This document shows, piece by piece, positions 29,731-40,321 of a stretch of DNA of 64,000 nucleotides (the first letter of the stretch is position 1; each line of letters starts with the position of its first letter). The notes beneath the pieces were generated by a model. The model was not told where the DNA came from, searched no databases, and worked only from the letters and a program-made list of their open reading frames with translations. Source of the stretch: Mycolicibacterium sp. GF69 (GTDB lineage: Bacteria > Actinomycetota > Actinomycetes > Mycobacteriales > Mycobacteriaceae); contig NZ_QMEW01000004.1 in NCBI RefSeq assembly GCF_003284965.1, positions 62,001 to 126,000 of the forward strand. The letters run 5' to 3'. Both the position numbers and the translations under genes were made by a program.

Positions 29731-30780
29731 TCACGGACCTCCGAACGCCAGTGCGGGATCGACCGATACCGCGCGGCGCAGGCCGGCGGCGCTGGCGATC
29801 AGACCGATCACGACCGCCACCACCGGCAGCGCGACGAAGGCCTGCGTCGGCACGATGACCTGCATGGGAAACAGCGGTCCGAGTAACAGCGACAGCCCGG
29901 CTCCGACCAGTGCGGCGAGCAGGGCCACGATCACCGCCTGCAGCGCGAGCCCGGCCATCACCGAACGGGTCGGTATTCCAATCGCTTTGAACACCGCGAA
30001 GTCCCGCAGTCGTTCGAGTGCCGACAGGTACACGACCGATCCCACGATCAGCGCCGCCACGATCCACAGCAGGACCGCGACGATGGTGATCGAGTTGACT
30101 GCGACCTTCAACGGACGCAGCAGATCGTCGATCGCGCCCGCTCGGTCGATGGCGCGGTAACCGTCCGGCACCTCCTCGAGCGAGCCCCGGACACCGATCG
30201 AGGCGACCAGCTGTTCCCCGCCGTACACCAACTGCTGCGCACCCCGCGTGGTCAGGAACACGTTGGGGAGGTTGGCCAACGCGGTCGAATTGTCCACCAG
30301 CCCGACGATTTGCAGGGTCTGCGAGGCGATCTCGACTTCGTCGCCGAGGCCGCGGCCGAGCGTGGTCGATACCGCGACCTCGTCGGGTGTGGTGGGGGGC
30401 CGGCCTGCGCTGACCGCGGGCATACCCGGACCGCGTTCCGGGGCGCCGAAGATGTCGACGTTGCGGGTCGAACCGTCGAGGGTGGCGGTGCCGCCGGCAT
30501 ACGCCAGCCCAGCGGCCGCGTCCACGCCGGGTGCGGCGGCTATCCGCCGCAACTCCAGGGGCGCGAACGGTGTCGCCCCGACGAAGGGTCCGGATGCGCC
30601 GGCCTTGACGATGAATTGGTCGACACCGAGCGAGTCGACCGTGCGCTCGGCCTCGGTCCGGAATCCGTTGGCCAGCCCGGTGAGAACCAGCGTCATAGCG
30701 AAGATGATCGCCGTGGACAGCACCGCGATGGCGAAACGTCGCCTTCGCCACTGCATGTCGCGCAGTGCGGCGATCAGCAT
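29731..30780 (-). CDS. FtsX/MacB-type ABC transporter permease
   Basis: The 349-residue permease has an N-terminal transmembrane helix (RFAIAVLSTAIIFAMTLVLTG), a large extracytoplasmic domain of about 200 residues, and three C-terminal helices near residues 220-345. This is the FtsX-family layout used by MacB, LolCDE and Rv0072. Such transporters move lipids, peptides or lipoproteins, or transmit force across the membrane, rather than import small solutes. The ATG is 7 nt downstream of a TAACGT hexamer, so the message is probably leaderless; the ATPase gene follows after 4 nt. Substrate unknown. Confidence 0.9.
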   Translation of the reverse strand: MLIAALRDMQWRRRRFAIAVLSTAIIFAMTLVLTGLANGFRTEAERTVDSLGVDQFIVKAGASGPFVGATPFAPLELRRIAAAPGVDAAAGLAYAGGTATLDGSTRNVDIFGAPERGPGMPAVSAGRPPTTPDEVAVSTTLGRGLGDEVEIASQTLQIVGLVDNSTALANLPNVFLTTRGAQQLVYGGEQLVASIGVRGSLEEVPDGYRAIDRAGAIDDLLRPLKVAVNSITIVAVLLWIVAALIVGSVVYLSALERLRDFAVFKAIGIPTRSVMAGLALQAVIVALLAALVGAGLSLLLGPLFPMQVIVPTQAFVALPVVAVVIGLIASAAGLRRAVSVDPALAFGGP

Positions 30781-30787
30781 GGCAGCG

Positions 30788-30793
30788 ACGTTA
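30788..30793 (-). promoter_or_regulatory. -10 element of the ABC permease operon (leaderless)
   Basis: On the minus strand TAACGT is followed by 7 nt and the ATG at 30780, with no Shine-Dalgarno between. Confidence 0.5.
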
Positions 30794-30825
30794 CCCAGGG
30801 GCGTCGATCGGGGGCGGGGTTTCGG

Positions 30826-31380
30826 CTACTTCGCGAAAGCGCTCACCAGCGTGTTGCAGAAAGCGGGCAGATCATCGGGCTTACGGCTCGACACCAAAGT
30901 GTTTGGCCCACGCGAGCATTCGACGACTTCGTCGTCGACCCAGTTGGCTCCAGCGTTGACGAGGTCGGTTTTCACGCTCGGCCAGGACGTCATCGTGCGA
31001 CCGCGTACCACATCCGCCTCGACGAGGGTCCAGGGTCCGTGGCAGATCACCGCGACGGGTTTACCCTCGTCGAAGAAGCTCTTCGTCAACGCCACAGCAG
31101 CGGCGTCGGTGCGTAGGTTGTCGGGATTGGCGACGCCGCCGGGAAGCACCAGACCCGCGTAATCGGATGCGGACACCGAATCGGCGGATTTTTCGGCCTC
31201 GAAGGTGTCGGCCGGGGTCAGGTGATTGAACGCCTGAATCTTGCCGACTTCGGTGGACACCAGTTCCGGGCTGCCGCCGGCCTGCTCGACGGCCTTCCAG
31301 GGTTCGGTCAACTCCACCTGCTCGACACCTTCGGGCGCGACCAGGAATGCAATCTTCTTGCCAGTCAGTGAACTTGCCAT
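30826..31380 (-). CDS. DJ-1/PfpI family protein
   Basis: The 184-residue protein has the PfpI fold: GKKIAFLVAPEGVEQVEL at the start, DYAGLVLPGGVANPDNLRTD in the middle, and the nucleophile elbow AVICHGPWTLVEA with Cys113 and His114. Family members are described as glyoxalase/deglycase-like or as stress-induced proteases. I chose the ATG at 31380, preceded by GGAGAAGG; a longer frame upstream has no support. It is cytoplasmic (no signal). It lies just upstream of the ABC permease on the same strand with a 45-nt gap, but the permease has its own -10. Confidence 0.92.
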   Translation of the reverse strand: MASSLTGKKIAFLVAPEGVEQVELTEPWKAVEQAGGSPELVSTEVGKIQAFNHLTPADTFEAEKSADSVSASDYAGLVLPGGVANPDNLRTDAAAVALTKSFFDEGKPVAVICHGPWTLVEADVVRGRTMTSWPSVKTDLVNAGANWVDDEVVECSRGPNTLVSSRKPDDLPAFCNTLVSAFAK

Positions 31381-31550
31381 GAGCCTTCTCCGTTGACGTG
31401 GGTGTGACCGCACGCATACCCGGCGCGGCGAGCAGCCAATCAGGGCGATCACGTCGGTACACTCGTACCAGAGCGGGCCGTGACGGCCTCGTTGAAATCG
31501 CGCTTTCACCGACGATTCGCGCGCTGGTGGGCACGAACGAAGGACGACCC

Positions 31551-31724
31551 ATGACTGCACTACAGGGCTGGCTCAGCTATCGCCCCATGCAGCCCCGAAC
31601 CCTCAAGGTGCTGATCTGTGATGCCCTACGGGTCCGACCCGCCGGGCAGGACACCGCACCGCCGGCCGGAGGTGCGGTGCCAGCCGGACCAGCGCTGCTG
31701 CGCCCCGGCCTCGAGCGCTGCTAG
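31551..31724 (+). CDS. Possible small ORF of 57 residues
   Basis: An ATG at 31551, preceded by a purine-rich GAAGGACGA, opens a 57-residue frame starting [19 protein letters not shown] and ending just inside the 3' end of the convergent P55 gene. It occupies the only sizeable gap in this area (340 bp between the PfpI start and the P55 stop). The second half is Pro/Ala/Gly-rich and could be chance coding in GC-rich DNA. I recognise no family. The rest of the gap shows nothing else beyond promoter-like sequence for the PfpI gene. Confidence 0.25.
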   Translation: MTALQGWLSYRPMQPRTLKVLICDALRVRPAGQDTAPPAGGAVPAGPALLRPGLERC

Positions 31725-33340
31725 GGGCTGGTTTCGCGTTCGGTGTGGGGTTCCGCCGCCGGCGCCAGGTCAGCAGGATCCGGGTCGTCGGCGTGCTCGT
31801 TTCGGCCGCTGATCAGCAGGCCCAGCACGGCGCCGACCACACAGACCACGGCCGTTGCCAGGAAGATCACCCCGTATTGCATGGTGTAGGCCTCCATGGT
31901 GGCCCGTGAAAGTCGTGCGGTTTGCGCGGCCATCAAACCGCCAGGGCTGTCCGCCGTCGGGGCCGGCAGGGCGTCGAGGCGCTCTTGCAGATACTGATTG
32001 AACTTGTACAGCCCCCACGCCGTCAGCGCGGCCAGGCCGATCAGCATGCCGATCATGCGTGCCACGACGACGGCCGCCGATGCGATGCCGTGCTGAGCCG
32101 CCGGAACCACTCGTAGCGTCGCCGAAGTCAGCGGCCCGATCACCAGCCCCAGTCCAAAGCCCGCGATCGCAAGGTCGGTGTCGAGCACCGGCAGGGCGAC
32201 AAAGCCGAGGTCGTGGTGGGCCGACAGCACATCGGCGCCCCAGTTCGAGATCAACCAGTAACCGCCCGCGGCGATCATGAGCCCCACGAAGGCGACCACC
32301 CGGTCGCCGATCCGAGTCGCGATCCATCCGCCGATGACGGCGCCGATCGGCAGCGCGATCAGGAAGCGCAGCAGCAGCAGAACGGCTCCGTTCTGGTCCT
32401 CCCCGAGCACCCCCTGCCCGAACAGTTCGACGTTGACGAGCGTCACCATCAGCGCTGCTCCCGCGCACAGCGATGCGCCCAACGCGGCCAGGAAAGGCCG
32501 GAAATGGACGCCGGCCGGGTCGATCAACCGTGTTCGGGCGAACCGCTCCCAAACGAAGAACGCCACCAGCGCCACTACCGCCGTCAGCAGCACCGGCAGT
32601 CCGTAGCTCGGCAGGATCTTGCGGCCGTCCGGCGCTGGGTTGTAAAGCCCGATCACCGTCAACCCGAGTGCGACGGCCAGCAGTACCCCGCCGACCACGT
32701 CCACCCGTTCCGGCTCTTCGGATTTGAGGCGGGCGGGCAGGCTGTAGTGAATCAGCACCATCGCCACGAGCGCCAACGGCACATTGATCCAGAACACGTC
32801 TCGCCACGTGTTCAGTGCTGCGACCACACCGATGCCGTAGAGCGGACCCAGCACACTGCCCAATTCCTGCGCCGCGCCGATGCCGCCGAGTACCGACGCC
32901 CGGTTGCGGGTGGCCCACAGGTCCGCGGCCAGCGCCAGGGTGACCGGGAGCAGCGCGCCACTGGCGACACCTTGAATCGTGCGGCCGATCACCATCAAAA
33001 CCAGGTCGTTCGACATCGCGGTGACGACCGAACCGACCGCGAAACCCACCAGGCTCAGCTGCAGGATGAACTTGCGGCCGAACCGGTCGGAGGCGCGGCC
33101 CAGCAGCGGCATGGCCGCGATGTAGCCCAGCAGATAGCAGGTGATGATCGGCGTCACCTGTTGCAGCTGATTCAGGGGAATGCGCAGGTCGACGATGATG
33201 TCCCTGATGATGGCGACGACGACGTACGTGTCGAGCGCCCCGAGCAGCACCGCGAGGCCGCCCGCGCTGATCGCGATCCGGCGATTCGACCTCGTCGTCG
33301 GCGTCGCCTCGGCGTCGGTGGTTCCTGCTGAAACCGACAT
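31721..33340 (-). CDS. P55-type MFS drug/lipid efflux transporter
   Basis: The 539-residue protein has about 14 transmembrane helices of the DHA2 major facilitator family. The MFS motif A region appears as [14 protein letters not shown], and an acidic residue in the first helix as GALDTYVVV. It corresponds by position to Rv1410c (P55), which works with the lipoprotein LprG to export triacylglycerides and some drugs. The ATG at 33340 shares a base with the lprG stop (TGATG), so translation is coupled; the longer frame lies over lprG. A soluble Asp/Glu-rich tail ends the protein. Confidence 0.95.
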   Translation of the reverse strand: MSVSAGTTDAEATPTTRSNRRIAISAGGLAVLLGALDTYVVVAIIRDIIVDLRIPLNQLQQVTPIITCYLLGYIAAMPLLGRASDRFGRKFILQLSLVGFAVGSVVTAMSNDLVLMVIGRTIQGVASGALLPVTLALAADLWATRNRASVLGGIGAAQELGSVLGPLYGIGVVAALNTWRDVFWINVPLALVAMVLIHYSLPARLKSEEPERVDVVGGVLLAVALGLTVIGLYNPAPDGRKILPSYGLPVLLTAVVALVAFFVWERFARTRLIDPAGVHFRPFLAALGASLCAGAALMVTLVNVELFGQGVLGEDQNGAVLLLLRFLIALPIGAVIGGWIATRIGDRVVAFVGLMIAAGGYWLISNWGADVLSAHHDLGFVALPVLDTDLAIAGFGLGLVIGPLTSATLRVVPAAQHGIASAAVVVARMIGMLIGLAALTAWGLYKFNQYLQERLDALPAPTADSPGGLMAAQTARLSRATMEAYTMQYGVIFLATAVVCVVGAVLGLLISGRNEHADDPDPADLAPAAEPHTERETSP

Positions 33341-34041
33341 CAGGCGGCCGGCGGCTTGCTGACCGACACCGACTTGCCCCACTCCGACAACGCCATGGTG
33401 ATGCTGGTGTCCGAGCCCGTCTGCAACTTGACCTGGGCCAGCTTGTGGTCGCCGTCCTCTGCGATCCACGCGGTCCCCGGCACCGGACCGGTCGCCCCGA
33501 TCTGCGGTGCGATCTTGTTGACCGCATCGGCGCTGACGTCTCCGGTGATGCGAACAGTCTCGACGCCGTTGATCGTCTCGCGGCCCTCGGCCTTCGGATC
33601 GGAGAAGTTCGCCAGAACGTTGGCCACACCCGTTTCGGGGTTGAGGATCAGCGAGGCGTCGTAGATCTCGGAAGCGGGGCCGAAGTTTGACAAGCCGGCG
33701 CCCGGCGTCAACGAGGCGTAGAGGTCGCCGTCAACGATCTTGAACTCCACGCCCTCGAGGCGCTGGCCCATCATCACCAGGTTGACCTTGCCTTCGGCGG
33801 AGAAGACCGGGGCATTGCTCAGATCGCCTTCGAGCATCTCGATCGGCAACTTCTCCGATGGGCCCTCCATCGTCAGCTTCATATGCGCGCTCGTTTGGCC
33901 CTTGCTGGTCTGGCTGGATTGCTGCAGGAGCGTCGCGGCGTCCGGGAGATCCTTGGCGGGTTCCTCCGACTTGGAGCACCCCGCGAGGAAAGCGACGGCT
34001 GTTGCCAGGGCTATGAAGATCATTACGAGGCGCTTGGGCAT
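33340..34041 (-). CDS. lprG: Lipoprotein LprG
   Basis: The 233-residue lipoprotein begins with a short signal peptide ending in lipobox FLAGC (Cys22). The mature part is an LppX/LprG-type half-barrel that, in M. tuberculosis, binds triacylated glycolipids and triacylglycerides for transfer to the outer envelope. Segments such as [18 protein letters not shown] and the LppX_LprAFG Pfam pattern are recognisable. The operon lprG-P55 is conserved in mycobacteria. The ATG is 6 nt downstream of TACGAT on the same strand, so the mRNA is probably leaderless. Confidence 0.95.
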   Translation of the reverse strand: MPKRLVMIFIALATAVAFLAGCSKSEEPAKDLPDAATLLQQSSQTSKGQTSAHMKLTMEGPSEKLPIEMLEGDLSNAPVFSAEGKVNLVMMGQRLEGVEFKIVDGDLYASLTPGAGLSNFGPASEIYDASLILNPETGVANVLANFSDPKAEGRETINGVETVRITGDVSADAVNKIAPQIGATGPVPGTAWIAEDGDHKLAQVKLQTGSDTSITMALSEWGKSVSVSKPPAA

Positions 34042-34047
34042 GAGTGC

Positions 34048-34053
34048 ATCGTA
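34048..34053 (-). promoter_or_regulatory. -10 element of the lprG-P55 operon (leaderless)
   Basis: On the minus strand TACGAT is followed by 6 nt and the ATG of lprG at 34041. Confidence 0.55.
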
Positions 34054-34112
34054 AAGGGTCCGGCAGCGTGGACCGGGTGCACGGGGCGCTGCCTGGGCAA
34101 GTGCGATCTCGA

Positions 34113-34118
34113 TACGCT
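34113..34118 (+). promoter_or_regulatory. -10 element of ribE (leaderless)
   Basis: TACGCT is followed by 6 nt (GGCGAC) and the GTG of ribE at 34125. It lies about 60 bp from the divergent lprG -10, so both promoters share an 83-bp intergenic region. Confidence 0.55.
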
Positions 34119-34124
34119 GGCGAC

Positions 34125-34724
34125 GTGTTCACCGGAATCGTCGAAGAGATGGGCGAGGTCGTCGGCAAGGACTATCTCGGGGACTTCGCCCGGCTCGCCA
34201 TCCGCGGGCCTCTCGTGACGTCAGATGCCCGCCACGGCGACTCGATAGCGGTCAACGGCGTGTGCCTCACGGTTGTCGAGGTCCGGTCCGACGGTGCTTT
34301 CACCACCGATGTGATCGGTGAGACGTTGGACCGGTCCAGCCTGGGTCGTCTCGGGGTCGGCAGCCGGGTCAACCTGGAGCGTGCGGCGGCGGTGAACAGC
34401 CGGCTCGGCGGCCATATCGTCCAGGGGCACGTCGACGGCACCGGACATGTCATTGCGCGTACTTCGTCGGAACGCTGGGAGGTGGTGCGCATCGCCCTGC
34501 CGACCGCGCTGTCGCGCTACGTGGTGGAGAAGGGCTCGATCACCATCGACGGGGTCTCGCTGACGGTGTCCGGTCTCGGGCATGACTGGTTCGAGGTGTC
34601 GTTGATTCCCACGACGCTCAACCTCACCACGCTCGGTCAGGCCGAGGTCGGCGCCCTGGTCAACCTCGAAGTGGACATCATCGCAAAATACGTCGAGCGG
34701 CTGCTCTCTCCCGAAACGGGCTGA
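34125..34724 (+). CDS. ribE: Riboflavin synthase alpha chain
   Basis: The 199-residue enzyme dismutates two molecules of 6,7-dimethyl-8-ribityllumazine to riboflavin. It opens with MFTGIVEEMGEV, which contains the conserved active-site Phe. It has the two repeated lumazine-binding halves, each with a GDSIAVNGVCLTV or GSITIDGVSLTV motif and a GHIVQGHVDGTG segment. M. tuberculosis calls this gene ribC. The GTG at 34125 fits both the conserved N-terminus and the upstream -10; the longer frame is not used. Confidence 0.96.
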   Translation: MFTGIVEEMGEVVGKDYLGDFARLAIRGPLVTSDARHGDSIAVNGVCLTVVEVRSDGAFTTDVIGETLDRSSLGRLGVGSRVNLERAAAVNSRLGGHIVQGHVDGTGHVIARTSSERWEVVRIALPTALSRYVVEKGSITIDGVSLTVSGLGHDWFEVSLIPTTLNLTTLGQAEVGALVNLEVDIIAKYVERLLSPETG

Positions 34725-34741
34725 TCGACAGTCGACGGGGT

Positions 34742-34984
34742 CTACGACCACCGATGCAGTGCGAGCCCGTCATCGCCCGCGCAATGCGCGTATCCCGACA
34801 GTTGGTGGTCGATGACGAGGATGATCTCGCCTTCGGGGTAATGCGTGCGGTGCGTCTCCGCGGCGTCCATCGCGCTGTCCGCGATCACTATGCGCCGTAA
34901 CGGAACTCCGCCGGCACGGCTCAGGACGGTGAAATGGTCGTGCATCGCTCGGGTATCGGTCACCGGAACTTCCTTCCAATCCAT
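34742..34984 (-). CDS. Hypothetical protein, 80 residues
   Basis: The frame from ATG 34984 encodes a compact, mixed-composition protein (PLRRIVIADSAMDAAETHRT, EGEIILVIDHQL) with normal coding character for this genome and no membrane segment. A TATCTT hexamer lies 10 nt upstream of the start. I do not recognise a family. It converges on ribE with a 17-nt gap. M. tuberculosis has other small genes at this place (Rv1413/Rv1414), but I cannot say they are homologous. Confidence 0.55.
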   Translation of the reverse strand: MDWKEVPVTDTRAMHDHFTVLSRAGGVPLRRIVIADSAMDAAETHRTHYPEGEIILVIDHQLSGYAHCAGDDGLALHRWS

Positions 34985-35132
34985 GCGGGCGAGAAAGATA
35001 CGGTGATGAAGCTATTGAGATTCCGCGTTCGAGCGTGTCCGCTGATCGGCCCGTCTCGCGGTGGAGCGGCCCTTCCACCGATCGGGGGACAGGGCCACCA
35101 TTCCCGGCAGAACCCTTGGCGGGCTCGTCCTG

Positions 35133-35480
35133 CTACGAGAGCGGCCCGGTGATCACCGCGGGCGCACGAAACTGCTGAAGGAACGCAAAGAGGTCGCCGA
35201 TCTGGGTGGCCGTGGGTATGACGTCCTGAAAGAACTGATCAACTGCTCCCATGTGGACGGGCGGCGCCGCGTTGCGGGGCACGTACTCCCGCCACATGCC
35301 TTCCAGCACGCCGGCCGCGGGGATGACGTTCGACACGTCGGCGGCGGGTCCGACAGGTCCGGGATCGGTCGGTTCGGCGGCGGCGGGGGCGGCGGCCACG
35401 AAAGATATGAAGGAGCTCGAGGTGGCCACGGCGCATGCGGCCAGAAACAGCCTCCGGGCGTTGAGACCTGACGCGTTCAT
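35133..35480 (-). CDS. Small secreted protein, 115 residues
   Basis: The ATG at 35480 opens a protein with a Sec signal peptide: basic start (NARR), hydrophobic core LFLAACAVATSSSFISFVAA, and a likely signal peptidase I site after APAAA near residue 35. The mature part of about 80 residues is Pro/Ala/Val-rich and has no cysteine or recognisable domain. A long minus-strand frame that continues upstream over ribBA is a shadow. Just before the start lies a tandem repeat that includes its ribosome site and possible -10 elements. Function unknown; probably an envelope or culture-filtrate protein. Confidence 0.65.
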   Translation of the reverse strand: MNASGLNARRLFLAACAVATSSSFISFVAAAPAAAEPTDPGPVGPAADVSNVIPAAGVLEGMWREYVPRNAAPPVHMGAVDQFFQDVIPTATQIGDLFAFLQQFRAPAVITGPLS

Positions 35481-35489
35481 ACCGGCCTC

Positions 35490-35528
35490 TCTCAGGGAAC
35501 GTAAGCCCCCTCTCAGGGAATGTAAGCC
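35490..35528 (-). repeat. Tandem 18-bp direct repeat upstream of the small secreted protein
   Basis: TCTCAGGGAACGTAAGCC (35490-35507) and TCTCAGGGAATGTAAGCC (35511-35528) differ at one base and have a period of 21 bp, two helical turns. On the minus strand each copy contains a TANNNT hexamer (TACGTT, TACATT). The copies could be tandem promoters or two binding sites for a regulator of the secreted-protein gene. Confidence 0.7.
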
Positions 35529-35635
35529 TAGGCATCCGGCCGGGTGAGCGCTGAATGATTCGCCGAAATCCCAGCCGGCCCCGGCCGTCATCGTCGGTGC
35601 GGTCCGCGCAAAACCCCAGGCCAGCGACGCGGCAA

Positions 35636-35641
35636 TAAGAT
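35636..35641 (+). promoter_or_regulatory. Possible -10 element of ribBA
   Basis: TAAGAT lies 28 nt before the GTG at 35670. No FMN riboswitch elements are seen upstream, so riboflavin control, if any, works otherwise. Confidence 0.3.
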
Positions 35642-35669
35642 CTGGGACCTGGTGGTTCATACTGATGTG

Positions 35670-37897
<2,228 letters not shown>

Positions 37898-37911
<14 letters not shown>

Positions 37912-38365
37912 GCGACATCGCGAGTTCTTCGTGCTTGCAGGATGTCTGGTCATCGGCGACGGTGAAGCCGAGGCTTTCGTACACCCCACGTGCGGCAACA
38001 TTGTCGGTGGCGACCCTTAGCCGCACCGTCCGCACGTGGCTGGTGCGCGCCCAGGCGACGGCCGTCTCGACCAGTCGCCTGGCCAGGCCGCGCCCGCGTG
38101 CTCTCGGATCGAGCCACAGAGAATAGAGATACACGGTCTCGGTGTTCTCCTGTTGGGCTCCGATCAGGCCCACGGGACGGTCGTCGTCCAGCACCGCGAA
38201 CTGGGCGTGCTCGCGCAAGCGGCGCCGCCATTGCGCGGCGGTGAAGGCCGATTCGTCCCGGTAACTCGGATCCGTCTCGCCCAGGGAGTCGGCCAGTGCC
38301 CGCAGTCGCATGCCCGCGAATATCGGCCAGTCGGTTTCGCCGAGCCGGGCGACGCGCTCGGTCAC
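37898..38365 (-). CDS. GNAT-family N-acetyltransferase
   Basis: The 155-residue protein has the GNAT fold with the acetyl-CoA pyrophosphate loop R-G-R-G-L-A (LDPRARGRGLARRLVE) and a C-terminal TDNVAARGVYESLGF segment. Substrate unknown. I chose the GTG at 38365 (MTERVARLGETDW), which overlaps the upstream gamma-glutamyltransferase stop (GTGA) and is therefore translationally coupled; the longer frame runs over that gene. Coupling to a glutathione/gamma-glutamyl enzyme hints at amino-compound metabolism but does not prove it. Confidence 0.88.
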
Positions 38366-40269
38366 CGGGTGTCGCCCATGACCGACCCCTCCCGGCGTGG
38401 ATCCGCGCCGCCGACGAGTCCTGTGCCGTCTCGGGTGATCGCCGCCAGCCCGCTCGACTGGTCGGCGAGGTCGACTCGATGACCGAGCGCGCGTAGTCCC
38501 TGCACCAGCGGGTCGTGGACACCGTCGTCGGAGGTGTCGATGACCGGATGTTCGCCGCCTACATTCGTCTCGGGGCTGTTGGCGGCGCCGAAGTCGACCA
38601 TCGAGACCGCCTGTTGCGGATCGAGGCGCCAATCAAGCATCCCCACAATGGTTTTGGCCACGAACTGAATGATCACCGAGCCGCCGGGCGAACCGACGAC
38701 CGCATACAGGCGGCCGCGTTGTGCTGGCCGGCCCTGCGCTTGGTCGAAGATCAGTGTCGGCGCCATCGTGCTGCGCGGCCGCTTGCCCGGTTGGATCCGG
38801 TTCGCGATGGCTGTCCCGTCCGGGCCCGCGGGCTCGGCGGAGAAGTCGGTCAGCTGGTTGTTCAGGATGAACCCGTCGACCATGTGGAACGAACCGAACG
38901 CCGATTCCACCGTGGTGGTCAGCGACGCGGCGTTGCCCTGCGAGTCGACGATGCTGATCTGGCTGGTGCCGTGCTCCGGGGTCGGCGGTGCCGGGCCGCT
39001 GGGCGGGCCGAACTCGCCGGGCTTCGCGGTGCCCATGCTGTGCTGCTCGGAGATCAGCGCGGCGCGGCCGGCGAGGTAGTCACTGCCGAGCAGAGTCTGG
39101 GGCGAGCCGCCGGGCAACGGGACGAAATCGGTGTCGGCGACGTACTTGTCGCGATCGGCGTACGCGAGCCGTTCGGCCTCGGAGATCAGGTGCACGCCCA
39201 TGACTGCGGGCCGCCCGCCGTTGAGGTCGATATCGGTGGGTGTGTGATCGGCCATCGGGAAGTGCTCGAGAACGCCCAGCGTGGCCGCCACGGCCATTCC
39301 GCCCGAGGACGGCGGCGGCATCCCGCAGACCTCCCACCCCCGGTACGACGTGCACAGCGGCTCACGTTCTTTGGCGGTGTAGCCGGCCATGTCCTCGACG
39401 GTCATCAGGCTGGGCGTCCGACCGCCGGAGGTGTCGGCCGCCGCGGCAACGATGTCGCGGGCGATCGCGCCGGTGTAGAACTCCTGCGGGTCGGATGCGA
39501 TGACGCCCAGTGTCTTCGCATACGCCGGGTTGGTCAGCCGGGTCCCCGCGGGCTTGGGGCCGCCGTCGGGGCCGAGGAAGTATTCGGCGGCTTGCGGGTC
39601 GATCCTGAGGCCGGGCGCCGCGTCGGCGATGGCCGCGGCAAGCCGGGGGCTGATCTCGAAGCCGTCGTCGGCCATCGTGACGGCAGGACCGAACAACTCG
39701 CGCCAGACCGTCCTACCGTGTTCGGCGTGAACTTCGGCGAGCATCCGCAGGATGCCAGGAACGCCGATCGAGCGGCCCGAACCCCTGGTGTCCGGCTTCG
39801 GTTCGGTGCGGTCGGAGTTCGAGACCCAGCGCAGATAGTTCTCGGTGGCGGCCGCCGGCGCGGTCTCGCGTCCGTCGTAGGCCTGTACCTCGCCCGTCGC
39901 CGCATCGAAGTAGAGCAAAAAGCCGCCGCCACCGATGCCGGATGACTGCGGTTCCACCAGACCCAGCACGGCCTGCGCGGTGATGACCGCGTCCGCCGCG
40001 GTGCCGCCGTCGCGCAGCACTTCGCATGCGGCCTGCGTGGCCAGCGGATTGGCGGTGACAACCGAGTAGTTGCCCGTGCGCACCGGGGTCATGTCAGCGC
40101 GGTAGCCGGTGGCCGTGGCCGCCGCCGAGCCGTTCTCGACAATCGCGCACGGTCCCGTCTCGGCCGGTTCGGCCCTGTCGTGGGCGTGGTCTTCGGACGA
40201 GCACCCCGCCAGCACCAGCATGACCCCCAGCAGCGGGGCCATCACCCTCGTCGGCGACGAGATCCGCAT
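38362..40269 (-). CDS. ggt: Lipoprotein gamma-glutamyltransferase
   Basis: The 635-residue N-terminal-nucleophile hydrolase transfers or hydrolyses gamma-glutamyl groups. A lipoprotein signal ends in LAGC (Cys23), so the enzyme is anchored outside the membrane, like M. tuberculosis GgtB. The precursor self-cleaves before the catalytic Thr in HGTSQISIVDSQGNA (about residue 435 of this start). Other conserved blocks are GIGGGGFLLYFD and PPPSSGGMAVAA. I chose the ATG at 40269, which lies 6 nt after TACCGT; a GTG one codon upstream is the alternative. The acetyltransferase follows with a four-base overlap. Confidence 0.93.
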   Translation of the reverse strand: MRISSPTRVMAPLLGVMLVLAGCSSEDHAHDRAEPAETGPCAIVENGSAAATATGYRADMTPVRTGNYSVVTANPLATQAACEVLRDGGTAADAVITAQAVLGLVEPQSSGIGGGGFLLYFDAATGEVQAYDGRETAPAAATENYLRWVSNSDRTEPKPDTRGSGRSIGVPGILRMLAEVHAEHGRTVWRELFGPAVTMADDGFEISPRLAAAIADAAPGLRIDPQAAEYFLGPDGGPKPAGTRLTNPAYAKTLGVIASDPQEFYTGAIARDIVAAAADTSGGRTPSLMTVEDMAGYTAKEREPLCTSYRGWEVCGMPPPSSGGMAVAATLGVLEHFPMADHTPTDIDLNGGRPAVMGVHLISEAERLAYADRDKYVADTDFVPLPGGSPQTLLGSDYLAGRAALISEQHSMGTAKPGEFGPPSGPAPPTPEHGTSQISIVDSQGNAASLTTTVESAFGSFHMVDGFILNNQLTDFSAEPAGPDGTAIANRIQPGKRPRSTMAPTLIFDQAQGRPAQRGRLYAVVGSPGGSVIIQFVAKTIVGMLDWRLDPQQAVSMVDFGAANSPETNVGGEHPVIDTSDDGVHDPLVQGLRALGHRVDLADQSSGLAAITRDGTGLVGGADPRREGSVMGDTR

Positions 40270-40275
40270 CACTCG

Positions 40276-40281
40276 ACGGTA
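40276..40281 (-). promoter_or_regulatory. -10 element of ggt (leaderless)
   Basis: On the minus strand TACCGT is followed by 6 nt and the ATG at 40269. Confidence 0.5.
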
Positions 40282-40309
40282 GTGGATCGGGCGCGTCGGG
40301 ACGCGGCAG

Positions 40310-40315
40310 TAACCT
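40310..40315 (+). promoter_or_regulatory. -10 element of uvrC (leaderless)
   Basis: TAACCT is followed by 6 nt (GGAATC) and the GTG of uvrC at 40322. The divergent ggt and uvrC promoters are packed into 52 bp. Confidence 0.55.
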
Positions 40316-40321
40316 GGAATC

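Noticed and set aside
31770..33629. A 619-residue minus-strand frame overlapping P55 and lprG
   Set aside because: Another frame of the same strand encodes the clearly recognisable P55 and LprG; this one is Arg/Pro-rich shadow coding typical of GC-rich DNA.
35529..35669. An FMN riboswitch upstream of ribBA
   Set aside because: None of the conserved RFN-element helices is visible, and a -10 lies only 28 nt before the start.
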